Shown here in pieces: positions 13,570 through 27,300 of a DNA stretch of 64,000 bases (positions are counted from its first letter, which is position 1; each line of letters opens with the position of its first letter). The position numbers and the translations under genes are program-made. The stretch covers positions 372,001 through 436,000 of the forward strand of contig OY848930.1 in assembly GCA_963693285.1 (NCBI GenBank), given 5' to 3'. This DNA is from Xestospongia muta. Its lineage: Eukaryota; Porifera; Demospongiae; Haplosclerida; Petrosiidae. The notes under the pieces were generated by a model. That model was not told the origin of the DNA. It saw nothing but the letters and a program-made list of their open reading frames with translations, and did not search any database.

Positions 13570-13912
13570 ATGCCTTCTTTTTGGAGAAATGCAGGAATTA
13601 GGTACGCCATTACATACCATACAAATACTAGATTAGAAAGAAACCACGATTATGTAATGATAGCAATGTAATGTCCTCAAATTCTACATCTTTTAGTTAC
13701 TTAGAGTATTCCAGTATATGTGCTAGGCTATTGCGAAGAGCATTAAAACCTGAAGCACGTGCTGAGGCTTTGAAATGTGAGGAAAGTGCAATGAAACTGA
13801 CACGTTGGGAACAAGGAAAACCTGCTGAAGCTAGTAAGTCTATGACAAGTGGTGTTTGTTAATTTTAACCCTTTACTTTATAGGAACAATTAACCAACCA
13901 ACACAATCGTAA
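13570..13912 (+). CDS. ATP5F1E: Mitochondrial ATP synthase F1 subunit epsilon
   Basis: Three exons (13570-13601, 13697-13833, 13884-13912) join in frame to about 65 residues beginning MPSFWRNAGISYLEYSSICA. This matches the animal F1 epsilon pattern: an aromatic-Trp-Arg-x-Ala-Gly N-terminus, then SYxxYSxICA, then a basic helix (LLRRALKPEARAEALK). Epsilon is a tiny subunit that stabilises the central gamma-delta stalk of F1 in the mitochondrial matrix. The family is usually 50-60 residues, so this copy has a modest C-terminal extension (PAEARTINQPTQS). Its stop is 73 bp from the PSMG4 stop on the other strand. Confidence 0.9.
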
Positions 13913-13985
13913 TCCATGTAGATTCAAGGGAGTTAAACTGATCTGGACAGTACATAAAATATATCAATTGTATTTAGAACTAGTA

Positions 13986-14487
13986 TTATTGAAAATAAAA
14001 CAAGGATGAATCAGTTTCTAATTTAGCAAGCACAGCTGCCTCAGCATGAGATACCAGTGAGACGTCTGCCAAATTTACGCTAACAAAACATTGGCATCCA
14101 GTACGTTTAGCTAAAGAGTGGGGGGCATGAATATAAATATAGTTTATGTTTATACATACCTAGTCGTTGAGCCATAGCTGAAGATATCACATCAGTAGGT
14201 GGTCCAAATAATTGAGACGAAACCACTTCTGATGTCTAGTAATTGAACACCAGAAATGTTTACTGAAATAATCATACTCTAGAAATTAATAATATATATG
14301 CTTTATAATAATATTTAATTCATACATTTATGTTTTTCATAGCTACAGAAAGAACGTCCATTTTGGCTGCTGTACCAATCCATAACATAAAACTTTGTTT
14401 CAGTCTCAGAACATTAAAATAAACAGACTGTCCTTGCAAAATCTCCTTGAAAGAGTACACTCCTACACCACGTGGTTCCATGGCCAT
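13986..14487 (-). CDS. PSMG4: Proteasome assembly chaperone 4
   Basis: The start at 14487 gives MAMEPRGVGVYSFKEILQGQ; a second in-frame ATG at 14481 is equally possible. Exon 1 continues VYFNVLRLKQSFMLWIG, matching the PSMG4 strand pattern (VHFHVMRLTDSLFLWVG in human). Further exons give TSEVVSSQLFGPPTDVISSA, MAQRLAKRTGCQCFVSVNL and a short helical tail ending LFYFQ; stop at 13986-13988. PSMG3-PSMG4 is a heterodimeric chaperone that helps assemble the alpha ring of the 20S proteasome. About 125 residues, the usual size. Divergent from EMG1 with 109 bp between starts. The proteasome gene PSMA7 lies about 4 kb upstream in the window. Confidence 0.88.
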
Positions 14488-14596
14488 GATAATTTACGGA
14501 CGTATACGGAAACATTCTGAAATTTGTATAGAAATGTAATGCGGGAAAAATTAATTGAAAAATCATCTCCGTGTACTACTAAGTGGACTTGCCAAG

Positions 14597-15751
14597 ATGA
14601 CAACAGAGAGAAAAAGAGTACAAAATAACTATGAAGAAGACGAAGAAGATGGCAGACCTAAAAAAGTACCCAAAACACTAGTAGAAAAAGACTCACAAAA
14701 AAGATTAATCATTATACTAGAAAGAGCGAACTTGGAAACCATCAAAGTATGCAACCCTTACTAACAACTAATATAATTAAATTAATCAATTTTAGTACAC
14801 ACAGTGTTATATATAGGAAATGTGGCATTAGTGACATTGTTATTTGGATAATTGTTCTATAATTATGTTAGTATAAATAACTATTATTATAATGTTTATG
14901 TAGGTAGGTAGAGATTTCGAGCTCCTTAATTCAGACAAACACAAATCTCAAATAGCCAAATATGGACGTGAGGTTAGCTCAGCAAGACCAGACATCACTC
15001 ATCAGGTGTGAAATTGTAAAAATACACCACCATTGGAATGGTTGTTATTATATTTATGTGTCTATTTCTTGTTCTTACATAGTGTCTGATGATGTTATTA
15101 GATAGTCCATTAAACAGAGCAGGTTTGTTACAAGTTTATATACATACTGAGAGAAATGTATTGATTGAAGTCCATCCACAAACAAGAATTCCACGTACTT
15201 TTGATCGATTTTGTGGGCTAATTGGTGAGTAAATAGGTGCCTTAAATGTCTAGAGTACATTTAAAAATTGAATTAATGATGTGGTTTGCTGTTATGGTTA
15301 TCTGTTTACTCTGTGTTATTTTAATCTGGCTTCCGGATAGTTCAGCTGTTACACAAGTTGAGTATTCATGCTGCAGATGGCCCCATGAAGCTCATGAAAG
15401 TATAAACCTCAATTGTCTGTGCCAACCTTTTCCTGACCAATATAGGTTATCAAGAATCCTGTTATTGACCACTTGCCCACAGGATGTAGAAAAATTGGTA
15501 CATCTTTTCATGCTGAACAATGTCTAAATGTACGCCAATTTGCTCAAGACAAACCTATCGTTTTTGTAATAGGAGCAATGGCTCATGGAAGAGTAAGCAT
15601 ATTCATATTAGTTTTATTTATATCATTGGTATTACAGGTATGTGTGGACTACACTGAACAAGATATTGCTATTAGTGAATATCCATTATCAGCAGCACTA
15701 ACATGTACCAAAATTTGTAGTGCTTTTGAAGAAGCTTGGGGAATTCATTAA
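14597..15751 (+). CDS. EMG1: EMG1/NEP1 18S rRNA pseudouridine N1-methyltransferase
   Basis: ATG at 14597 gives [20 protein letters not shown], a charged N-terminal extension. The core begins [17 protein letters not shown] and continues [80 protein letters not shown] and [20 protein letters not shown], ending with WGIH at 15751. These are the ordered motifs of the SPOUT-fold Nep1 family. The enzyme N1-methylates a pseudouridine of 18S rRNA and is needed for small-subunit biogenesis in the nucleolus. Length is typical. It is tail-to-tail with beta-tubulin (124 bp). Confidence 0.95.
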
Positions 15752-15875
15752 TCACATTATCACATTTGTACTAAGAAGTTATAAGTTAATGAACTAATAG
15801 TATTACAATCTATTAATCAAATAAATACAGTCCAGAAGTTCCATATGGATATAGTCCAGGGTATTAGGATGAAAA

Positions 15876-17379
<1,504 letters not shown>

Positions 17380-17580
17380 TTTTAAATATAAACAAATCGA
17401 GAATAGAGAAACAATCTGCTCGTAAAACTCACAACTGTCAGGCAGTGTCTGCAAGTGATATAATAAGGTGTGTCGGTTTCTTTTGAACCTCAGCAACGCG
17501 CGTTTCTAGTTAGCAACAGTATCTTAGTAACTACTGGTTGCTCTGCAGTCGTTAAGCAACACTTGGATTTCTGTAATCTC

Positions 17581-17655
17581 ATTGGTCAATTTATACAACC
17601 ACGCGATGATGTCAAATAATTGTTATAAATTTACATTATTCATTACCACGTGGTA
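17581..17655. promoter_or_regulatory. Tubulin/MPHOSPH6 divergent promoter elements
   Basis: Between two start codons 286 bp apart. ATTGG at 17581-17585 is a CCAAT box on the tubulin strand. TACCACGTGGTA at 17644-17655 is a perfect 12-bp palindrome with a CACGTG E-box core, 10 bp before the MPHOSPH6 ATG. Several AGCAAC/GTTGCT words at about 17510-17572 resemble half X-boxes of RFX factors. Factor assignment is inference. Confidence 0.4.
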
Positions 17656-17665
17656 CAGTTTGATT

Positions 17666-18511
17666 ATGGCCAATCCACACAAGAAAGTACTATCGAAAGC
17701 ATTAGCAGACATGAAAGCAAGTAACTGAACAATCTGAAAACATGAAATTGGTTTAAAATATTTAATATGTTTTATAGTTTATGAAGCGACGGTCAGGCAA
17801 CAAGTCAGATTTGGATGATGGAGGAGTGTTAACAGATAAATGGGTTGTACCAAATGTACCTGAGACACCATCATTGTCTACACGATTAGAAGTGGTAGAT
17901 AGTTATGTAGAGTTTGAGGAACTTAATCAGTTTGGCCGGTTCTCGTATAACCAATACAATAAAGATATTGAAGTAATAGATACAATTAGCAATGTAATTG
18001 TACACGTGTCTAAAGTTTACTGACCATATCAAATATAGAAATAATTACTAAAAATAATTTTATTATTGAATTGAGTATGGCTCAAAAATTACTCATAAAA
18101 AGTACATTTTATATTTCTAAACCCAGTACATTTTATATTTCTAAACCTAGTCACTATTAATGTAATACACAACAATACATCAGTATTATGAAAGTAATTT
18201 TGTTTATTTTAGCGTCTAATGGTGGCCTACAATAAACAATGGGACAAAGATACACTCAGTGAGGGTGAAGTGGAAGATGAGATGGAGGAGGAGGTGATAG
18301 CTACAGAAGTAGCAAAAAGGCAAGTGTTATCGTAATAAGTCCATTATATTTGGAATTGTTGCTACATAGACTAGGGCTGTAGTATCCCATATATGGGTCT
18401 ATTAAATATTAAGTGTTGTTTATAAAATGTATGTCATTCTTTTGGAATAGGTATGAAGAATTGGGTTTGAAAACAAGTACTAAGGTGTTAGGAAAGAGAC
18501 AAAGGAAGTAA
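17666..18511 (+). CDS. MPHOSPH6: MPHOSPH6 (MPP6), nuclear RNA exosome cofactor
   Basis: Exon 1 (17666-17716) encodes MANPHKKVLSKALADMK, then exon 2 from 17778 encodes FMKRRSGNKSDLDDGG, giving the conserved LS-x-x-L-x-x-MKFMxR motif of the family. Also present are the middle motif FEELNQFGRFSYNQYNKDIE (human GRMSFRGFNPEVE), the acidic stretch VEDEMEEEV, and YEELGLKTSTKVLGKRQRK at the end. MPP6 binds the exosome core, helps anchor the MTR4 helicase and takes part in 5.8S rRNA 3' maturation. The first intron starts with GC instead of GT: only splicing at GCAAGT keeps the frame. Convergent with TMEM64 (131 bp). Confidence 0.88.
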
Positions 18512-18642
18512 ACATTTATGTTCAATTTGTTTGTTAATTCTACAATTAAAGTGAATATCTTTATTTGGGTAAATTCTCATTAAATAGATCATGATCAGTG
18601 AATATATGGTATATATTGAGATTATAAATGATAATAAAAGGA

Positions 18643-20020
18643 TTATTTTTTTTCTTCTAACAATCCACTCTCTACATCCTTTGACTTAGCTAGTTTACTA
18701 AGTTCTTGTTTCGCTTTATGCACCAAATAAAGTGATAAAACAACACTAATTATTATTTGTATTGTTAAAATAATATATCCATCTGCTCTGTCTGCTAAAA
18801 TCTCTTTCATATTTCGAACTGTACTACCCATATAGGTATTAAGGACTTGTGTTGGGAATAGACCAACTATTGAGCCAATTAGTGCCTTAGTAAACCCCAC
18901 TTCTGTGATCTATAAAAGGATAAAGTACACATGATGAGTAACATGGGAGTACAAATTATTGTTTATAATCTTGATATAGTAATCCCATTACTGGAAAGCG
19001 TGTGTTTAAACATGTCATTTGAAGGGAGTTCCAGTTTACTCAATAATAGTAAGTTATTAATGTTATTAATAGCCTAATATGACTTTATGGAATGATCTCA
19101 ACTGTTGCCATAGCACATCATGTGATGGTATATATTGTTTGTTCTTTTATGTGTGATATCAAAGGATGAGTTGTCTGAGTGTTAAAGGTCACCTGACAGG
19201 AATTGTAGTAATAATTAAAGCATGTAGCATTTGAATAACAACTTAAGATCACATACAAAAATTACATATGCATACTTACTGCAAACAATGCATTTTGAAG
19301 TCCAAACGGAATAGGAGTGAGTCTGGTTAATAAAATAACTTTGAAACCGTGTGGTCCTTCAACAACTTTGGTCATTGCCAATAAAGCAGGCGATGAAGCA
19401 ATGTACTGTCCTGCCCATTCTCTCATACAACATCGACATACGACAAACCCTATCATAAAACCGATAGCCACTGAAACAGTCACAACTGCTTGACCTCGTA
19501 ACATACCATACAGATATCCAGCAGCCATATTTAAAATTATATATCCGAATCCAAATGGAAAAGATATGATTGTAAAAAGCAAGACGAAGACACTCAAGCT
19601 AAAAACTAACGGAAGATTTTCTAACCAATTTAAGAGCTCTGATAAATACCCTCTTCCCAATGCAATAAATGCAATACAAAAAAAACTAAATATCAGTAAT
19701 GGCCCTGTGAATCGACCACATGTTATACATGTATGTCTGCATCTTTGCCATGCTGATAATCCTTCAATGTCTTCTATATTAAGAACTGGTATTGAGGAGG
19801 AGGAAGGGGAAGAAGGGGTGGTGGGGACAGTCTCGTGGTTGATAGGGGCACAGCCATCTAGTGATACAGCAGGGTAGCTAAGGTTATCTATGATGATATT
19901 GCATTCTGGTGGCCATTCGTCTTCTTGTTCCGAATGTGAAAGATCTGTACTGGAAAGGCTAGTTGATACCAGATGGGGTGGCAACGAGGGAGCTTCTAGC
20001 ACTCCTTTAGAATGAGACAT
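18643..20020 (-). CDS. TMEM64: TMEM64-like VTT/DedA-family membrane protein
   Basis: Two exons, 19280-20020 and 18643-18909. The N-terminal 100 or so residues are Ser/Pro-rich and cytosolic. They are followed by hydrophobic helices (PLLIFSFFCIAFIALG, FSLSVFVLLFTIISFPFGFG) and the DedA/VTT core NMAAGYLYGMLRG, then RLTPIPFGLQNALFAV and FPTQVLNTYMGSTVRNM, which match human TMEM64 closely. A last helix (IILTIQIIISVVLSLYLVH) and a lysine-rich tail follow. VTT proteins (TMEM41B, VMP1, TMEM64) are ER multi-pass proteins, several with scramblase activity; TMEM64 is linked to calcium and Wnt signalling in mammals. I chose ATG 20020; an open frame extends further upstream without an ATG, so an upstream exon cannot be excluded. 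Confidence 0.9.
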
Positions 20021-20162
20021 GGACGGTTTGGTCGATTGCTTTACTAATGGTGCTAGGAGAGGGTCATCATCCGAGCAAAATTTGATATAGTAATAGAGGG
20101 CGTGGTTAATTAACTTTATTAAAATTCTTATTTTTATCACGAATATTTTTGTAACGTTTTTT

Positions 20163-21150
20163 TTATTTCTGCTCCTGTTCTCTCCTCAACTTCTTGAGTT
20201 GACCGCGAACGACACGATTCCTCTACAGCAACAAATTTAAATAAAGTTATTAATATCTTAAACTGTTACCTCTTTCTTGAGTAACTGAACTTTAAATCTT
20301 TGAAAGTCAGTGAGGGAAGCTCTAGTTTTACGAAGCTGTATCTTTTTATATAGATTACATTCTTCCCATTTTTTGTCAATTTCTGCCTTTGCCCAAGCTA
20401 ATTCAAAAAAGATTCATATCTTGTTAATACAAAATAAAGTAACCTTTTTTTATTGTCTTTTCTCTCGCTGATCGTGGAATTCTTATCTTAAAATCCATCA
20501 AAGTCATTCGATTAAATTGCAGTGCTTGGCGTTTGACACCATGGGCTGGTCCATCAATTAACCCCTACAATAAGGAGATACATGTAGAATATATATTATA
20601 CCTTAAACCACACCCACAGTGGCAGACTACAATTATTGAATGATAAGTGGCTATGGTTAATTCATACATAAGAGAAGTCATATTTGGCTATCTTTTGGTC
20701 CTTTTATCTTTAATTAGCAATATATTAGATGACTTGCTTGCATAAACAGTTTCAAAGTACTGAGTCTTTTCTTATAACAACTGGTACATGTACAAAATTA
20801 CCAAACGTGTATAAAATTCAACACAACTACCTAAGTTACCAAACATCTATGAATTCACATCTACCTTGTGTATGTAAACAAATTATTTGTCATGCAATTT
20901 TATTTAAAGCATGTCTTAGCATAAGTACCAATAGCTTAAAACTGACTCTATCTTATCATAGACTACATTGTGATTAATGTATTATATTTCACCTTCTTCT
21001 GATCAATAACGTCAATTATAACACACAATTTACCAGCATCAGGGCCGTCTGTTATGTAAGCTACGCGACCTATTTCCACAAATCTCGTGAAAACCTACAG
21101 GAATATAGATAAAAAAGATAAAACAAAAATTTCAATAAGAACCTCACCAT
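20163..21150 (-). CDS. RPL14: Ribosomal protein eL14
   Basis: The coding part of exon 1 is only the ATG (21148-21150). Splicing at GTGAGG to the acceptor before 21094 gives [18 protein letters not shown], matching the eL14 N-terminus MVFRRFVEVGRVAY. Later exons give [94 protein letters not shown] and [19 protein letters not shown], ending at 20163. It is a component of the 60S subunit. The long Ala/Lys tail of vertebrate eL14 is absent, as in most invertebrates. The intron at 20575-20990 is long for this locus; I could not find a convincing snoRNA in it. Divergent from PLC-gamma with 165 bp between starts. Confidence 0.93.
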
Positions 21151-21179
21151 TTTTATCACAACGTGGTCAAGACTCTCAT

Positions 21180-21191
21180 TGCGCATGCGCA
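21180..21191. promoter_or_regulatory. NRF1-type palindrome in the RPL14/PLCG divergent promoter
   Basis: TGCGCATGCGCA is a perfect palindrome and a perfect match to the NRF1 consensus (YGCGCAYGCGCR). It sits 30 bp upstream of the RPL14 ATG and about 125 bp upstream of the PLC-gamma ATG. It is one of very few CpG-rich words in an AT-rich region. A GTACTGTACAGTACTGTAC tract follows at about 21201. Confidence 0.6.
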
Positions 21192-21315
21192 GAAGTTACA
21201 GTACTGTACAGTACTGTACGCAGACGTTTTATTGCCGTTTTTGATACGCACGTGAGGAAGAGGGGTTGGTGCTTCGTTCCCTAAAAATCATACCTTGACA
21301 ATACAGCCTGTCATC

Positions 21316-24300
21316 ATGGATCCCAAAATCCAGAGAATAACAGACGTAATGAAGGCCTTGGAGTCTGGGACAGTAATGTTTAAGTTCAAACGCAGAAGGC
21401 CTCCAGAGAAACGCATTTTTACTTTGAGATTGACAACATTTGAAATCCTTCAATTCCCATTTCCAAGCAGAGGTCGAGCTATCATTGAAGACACGGGTAC
21501 ATTGTCATAACTTAACAAATTTCATAAATAAATCCGCAAATTTTTTTGTAGTTGATGTGAGAGAGATCAGAGAAGTCAGAGAAAGTGTAGAATCGTTGGA
21601 CTTCAAGAAAGGCCAAGAAGACTTGAAATTAGTCGACCCACAATGCTGTTTTATCATTTTATATGGCTCTGAATTTCGTCTCAAAACACTCAGTGTTGCT
21701 GGTAAATAAAATTGACGCTATTTAACTTATTGCATGGCAATGATGTCAATTATGTAAACTTGGTACTGGTAAGTTTAAAGTTTAAGGCGTATAGTATTAA
21801 TTTCTATTGTGAATCTATCACCAGTAGAATAGCCATGACACTAATGGTATTTCTATATAAAATACAAGTAAAATAATATGCAGTGACATCGATTGTACAT
21901 TCAACTCTGAAAAGAGTAGGTCCCCATAATCAAGATATATAGAGTATTATAGTATTAATAGTCTCAATTGTATTGAACTACAATGTAGAATACGATTGAC
22001 ATGGACTCCTGTAATGTAATGTGATACATTCTGGTGAATAAGGCATCTTTCTAATAGCTCATACATTATATGAGTGCCTCCTTTTCTTTCCATTAGCTTT
22101 GTGTAGAGAAGAGAGGGACGCTTGGATAGATGCTCTAAAACATATTATGGGCCCTACCAACTTTCAGACACAGCACTTGACAAACAGGTATGTAAAACTG
22201 GATTTCCAAGCCTAATACATGATTCTGAAACCTGTTAACGTGGTCAATACAGAGTGTGTTTCTTTTGGAATATGTTTGTTTTTCTCTACCTGTTAGCCTG
22301 TCATTAAAAACAATGCTAGTTTTTACTTGTGTTTTCATCATGTTGCATGCCTCTCTCTCTCTGTCTCACGCACACACACACACACACACAGCACTAGTAA
22401 CATTACTTCCTTGATATTTATCACTCTAGATGGCTCAGGAAAAAGTTTCTATCATTAGACAAAGGCAATAGTGTGTAAGTACTACAATACTTGTATACAC
22501 ACACACACAGTTAACAATTATCTCCTGAAATGTCTGACAAGTATACATCAAATAGTGTCACATGTCCAAATGATGTTAATAATCATTTGTGGACATAATC
22601 AAGTACATATTATACTCCTAATAGTACATTCTTAAAATGCCTGATACTTGACTCATTTGTTTTATCACAGGCTTTATTTGGATGTACATGTATTTCTCTA
22701 TTTAATACATGTGTTTATATTATCTTTAAATTTATTTATTATTGTTCTTGCAGTGTTAGTCCTGTTGAGTTAAAAAAATTTTTCCAACAAGCTGGTCACA
22801 AAGGAAACATGTTAAAAGTCCGGCAAATTATGCAGGCATGTCACTTGCTTTAAAAAGTAAATGTCACACAGAGTTGTTCTATATTACTATAGGACTTTGA
22901 TTCTACGAGAATAGGCGCTCTAACGTGGGATGATTTTGTACGCATGTATCATTATCACATCTATGATGAACAGATTGGACGTCACTTTCATAACTATTGC
23001 TCAGATCAAACTCACTTCACTTTCAAAGAACTCTTGACTTTTTTTAGAGATGAACAAAAAGAAGCGCATTCAACAGATCCAGCCTCCCTAGTGTGGGATT
23101 TTGTCAATTTAGCTGGTGGACATCGTGATCCTAGACAACCCTCTCTCACGTTGCCGGAAGTAAGCTTATTAATTTATTGAGATATAGGAAATCCAACTTC
23201 CTTTTTTTTAGTTTGTCAATTTCCTATTCTCTAAAAGAAATTCTATTTTCAAAGAGGAATGTACCACTGTATATCAAGATATGGACCGCCCACTCAATCA
23301 TTATTGGATAGCATCATCACACAACACGTTAGTCTCTTTTTTAATACCCATTTATCAAGTTTGTAAAACAGGTACTTGACTGGTAATCAGTACTCGAGTG
23401 AATCCTCTGTTGAAGCATACGTGAGAGCTCTACGACAAGGTTGTCGTTGTATTGAACGTAAGTTATTTTAATGATGGCATAGATTTATTTATTGACTTTT
23501 GTGTAGTGGACTGCTGGGACGGTCCGGATGGCCCTATAATTTTCCACGGCAAAACTTTGACTTCTAAAATCAAATTTACTGACGTTGTACAAGCCATTGG
23601 AGAACATGCTTTTGCTGTGTCCGAATATCCTGTCATATTGTCTATTGAGCAACATTGTGATGTACAACAACAGAGGTTTCAAGCCAATTATTTTAAACAA
23701 ATATTTGGAGGTATGTAAGCTCTAAACAGTAATACTTACCACAGTGACCTAGGATAGCTAAGCTCTAGACTAGTAAACATCAGTACTTACCACAGTCACA
23801 CAGTGACCTAGGATAGCTACATTAGTAAGCTCTAGACTAGCAATCATCAGTACTTACCACAGTGACCTAGGATAGCTACATTAGTAAGCTCTAGACTAGT
23901 GAACATCAGTACTTACCACAGTGACCTAGGATAGCTACATTAGTAAGCTCTAGACTAGTGAACATCAGTACTTACCACAGTGACCTAGGATAGCTACCAT
24001 TAGTAAGCTCTAGACTAGTAAACATCAGTACTTACCACAGTGACCTAGGATAGCTACATTAGTAAGCTCTAGACTAGTGAACATCAGTACTTACCACAGT
24101 GACCTAGGATAGCTACATTAGTAAGCTCTAGACTAGTGAACATCAGTATTTACCACAGTGACCTAGGATAGCTACCATTAGTAAGCTCTAGACTAGTAAA
24201 CATCAGTACTTACCACAGTGACCTAGGATAGCTACCATTAGTATTTTATTATTATATAACTGCTATTAGTAACAGGATGACATCATTATTGGTACTAACT

Positions 24301-27300
24301 GAGGATGTTCATGTTTTGTTATACAATTGCTCATGTGTTTTATCATTGTTTTTGTTATTAGATATGTTATTAACTCTACCAGTGTCCTCAACTAATGAAT
24401 GCTTACCTTCTCCAAATCAACTTAAAATGAAGATTATAGTTAAAGTCAGTTTGTTAGTGGTTAATTACAGGGGCACAAGCCTAAACAGTACTACACAATA
24501 TAATATTGTATACAGTACAGTGTATGCAGTACAGTAGTACACAGTATAATATTTTATGCAGTACAGTAGTACACAATATAATATTGTATGCAGTACAGTA
24601 CTGTACAGTATGATATTGTATGCAGTACAGTACTACACAGTATAATATTGTATGCAGTACAGTACTACACAATATAATATTATATGCAGTACAGTACTGT
24701 ACAGTATGATATTGTATGCAGTACAGTACTACACAGTATAATATTGTATGCAGTACAGTACTACACAATATAATATTATATGCAGTACAGTACTGTACAG
24801 TATGATATTGTATGCAGTACAGTACTACACAGTATAATATTGTATACAGTATATTAAAAATATTATTTATTTGTTTGTTTAATTAGTAGGGATATACTCA
24901 CTTTCCTTTTGTTTTTAGCACAAAAAGTTACAAGCTGGTGCAGAATTAACTGCCTCAGTATCATCTCAAGGAGGAGGACGAGGTGAAGGTAAGATAGTTC
25001 TTCCTTTATTTTCTAACTAATATTATAATAATTAGCTGATCTGGATCATCCTAATGATGATCTGATCTTCTCTCTCAAAAACGGTCTCCTCTTCATGCAA
25101 GATCCTATAAATAAGGTTTGACAGATATGTAATTAGACTTAGTTTTTTAGACCCTTTCTGCTTTCTCTTAGAAATGGTCTCCACATTATTTTGTTCTAAG
25201 TCATGATAAATTGTCTTTTACTGAACAACAAGAGAAAGAAGAAGATCCTGAACAACTTGAAGATCAGGAGGTATATTATCAACCCATCCATCCATCAATT
25301 GTCCTATCCATCCATTCATTTGTCTATCTATCCATTAATCTTCTCGTTATCTAGTTGGCTCCTACAGAGATGCACTTGAAACAGCCGTAAGTTGTACCAT
25401 CAATTTCAATCACCTGGGAGGGAGAGGGGATGTAATAACCCTAACCTGACAGTAGACACATTTATCATATTTTCTACACAGCTGGTTTCATGGCAAACTA
25501 ACTAAAGGTAGAGATGATGCAGAGGTACTACTAGTTGACTATCAAGGTGTCAATGGGGCATTCTTGGTACGAGAGAGTGCAACATTTGCTGGAGACTATT
25601 CTCTATCTTTTACGTAAGTATCTCTTATCAATCTTTTAAAAAATCCTCTTTTTAATATGTCTTTTCTATTCATCCATTTTGACTATTATGTATCCATTCT
25701 TATCTTTTATCTGTCCATTCTTACGCAGTCGAGATCACAAATACAATCATGTTCGTATCCATACAAAGTCTGAAGGTGGCAAGACAAAGTATTATCTCAC
25801 TGACCACACCCTTTTTGACTCCATCTACGAACTAGTCGAACATTATCGACAAGCTCCATTGCGTAGCCCGCAATTTGAACAGATCCTTCACACTCCAGTA
25901 CCTAGAAAAGTAGGTGGGGTATATTATATTGACCACACCCCTTTATTGTGCATAAGTAATGTCACCTTCACTTTGGTGTGCTCAGTACAGTATAGTATTT
26001 TACCAATATGCTTTATAGTAGTAGTATGGGACTAGAACTAATGTCCTGCTATATAGAAAGTGCCTTGTTCATTTTATGGTTGTATTTCTGTTAGGATACT
26101 CACGAGAGACAGCCATGGTTCAACAAAGATGTCTCAAGCAGGAAAGCTGAAGAAATGTTAAAGAGAGTTAGAATGGATGGGGCATTTTTGGTACGTCCCT
26201 CGGGTGCTGGTCAGGAGTCATTAAAGGATGATCATTATGGCAAAAGGACATGGGCTATAAGCTTTAGGTAAGACTAATATGTTGATATAGTTACTACTCA
26301 CTCTCTCTAGAGCTGACAAAAAAATACGTCACTGCAGATTTAGTGAAGAGAATGGTCAGTTCACTATTGGGTCAGCTACCTTTGATAGTATGTCAGAACT
26401 GATCTCGTATTATGAACAGAATCCTTTATATCGTCGGATGAAGTTAAAGTATGCTATTAATGAAGATATCTTGAGACAAATTGGACAGGTATATTACTAA
26501 ATGGACAGCTGAAAAAATATTGTATGGATAGATACATTAGTAGAATGGATTGATACATTAGTAGAATGGATTGATACATTGATAAAATGAATTAATAATT
26601 GTTAAATGGATTGATGTTATAATAAATATTTAATGTTCTAGGATCCAGACAACAGTCTGTATCACTCTGCCGTCTATTTTACGCTAAATGAAGAACAAGC
26701 CAAGACTATATCAGTACGTGCTCTCTATGATTACAATGCTATGATGAGTGATGAACTATCATTCTGTCGTGGAGCTGTCATTACTAATGTTGAGATATTA
26801 GAAGGAGGATGGTGGTGTGGAGATTATGGAAAGTTTACACGTGGGTGGTTCCCGGCAAATCATGTTGAGGAGATTAAAACAGAAGAAATTGAAGAGCAAG
26901 AAGAGAAACAGCTGGGAAATTTACAGCAGGGAGCTATTAATATTGTTGGTTGTATGACTGAGCTGACTCAAGTTCCTGGCTCCAAAATGTATGTATTGAA
27001 AATATTCCCAGGGGCTAGTGGGAGTGGGATAGGACAACCTGGTTTAGAGGTGGCTGCCGATAATATGGAAGACTTGTTGCAGTGGAAGGATGCTATTGAT
27101 GCTGCCAGTAACAAGGCTACTAGTATTGTAAGTAAACCACACCCCTTTAATAACCAGACCTTTAAATTTAATACAATTATTTTGGTTATTTTTTAGATTG
27201 ATAAGATGAACAAACAGCAACGAATTCAAGGTATTGCTCAAGAGATGTCTGATATTGTTGTGTACTGTCAACCAACTAAAGATTTCGAGATTGAAAGTGA

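Noticed and set aside
20020..20140. Upstream extension of the TMEM64 frame (CSDDDPLLAPLVKQ)
   Set aside because: Open, but has no ATG and no convincing acceptor; could be part of an upstream exon but I cannot support it.
20575..20990. Search for an intronic snoRNA in RPL14, as often hosted by ribosomal protein genes
   Set aside because: No convincing paired C/D or H/ACA boxes could be found by eye on the sense strand.
24481..24768. Minus-strand frame of repeated [16 protein letters not shown] peptide
   Set aside because: It is the translation of the 32-bp palindromic minisatellite in a PLC-gamma intron.
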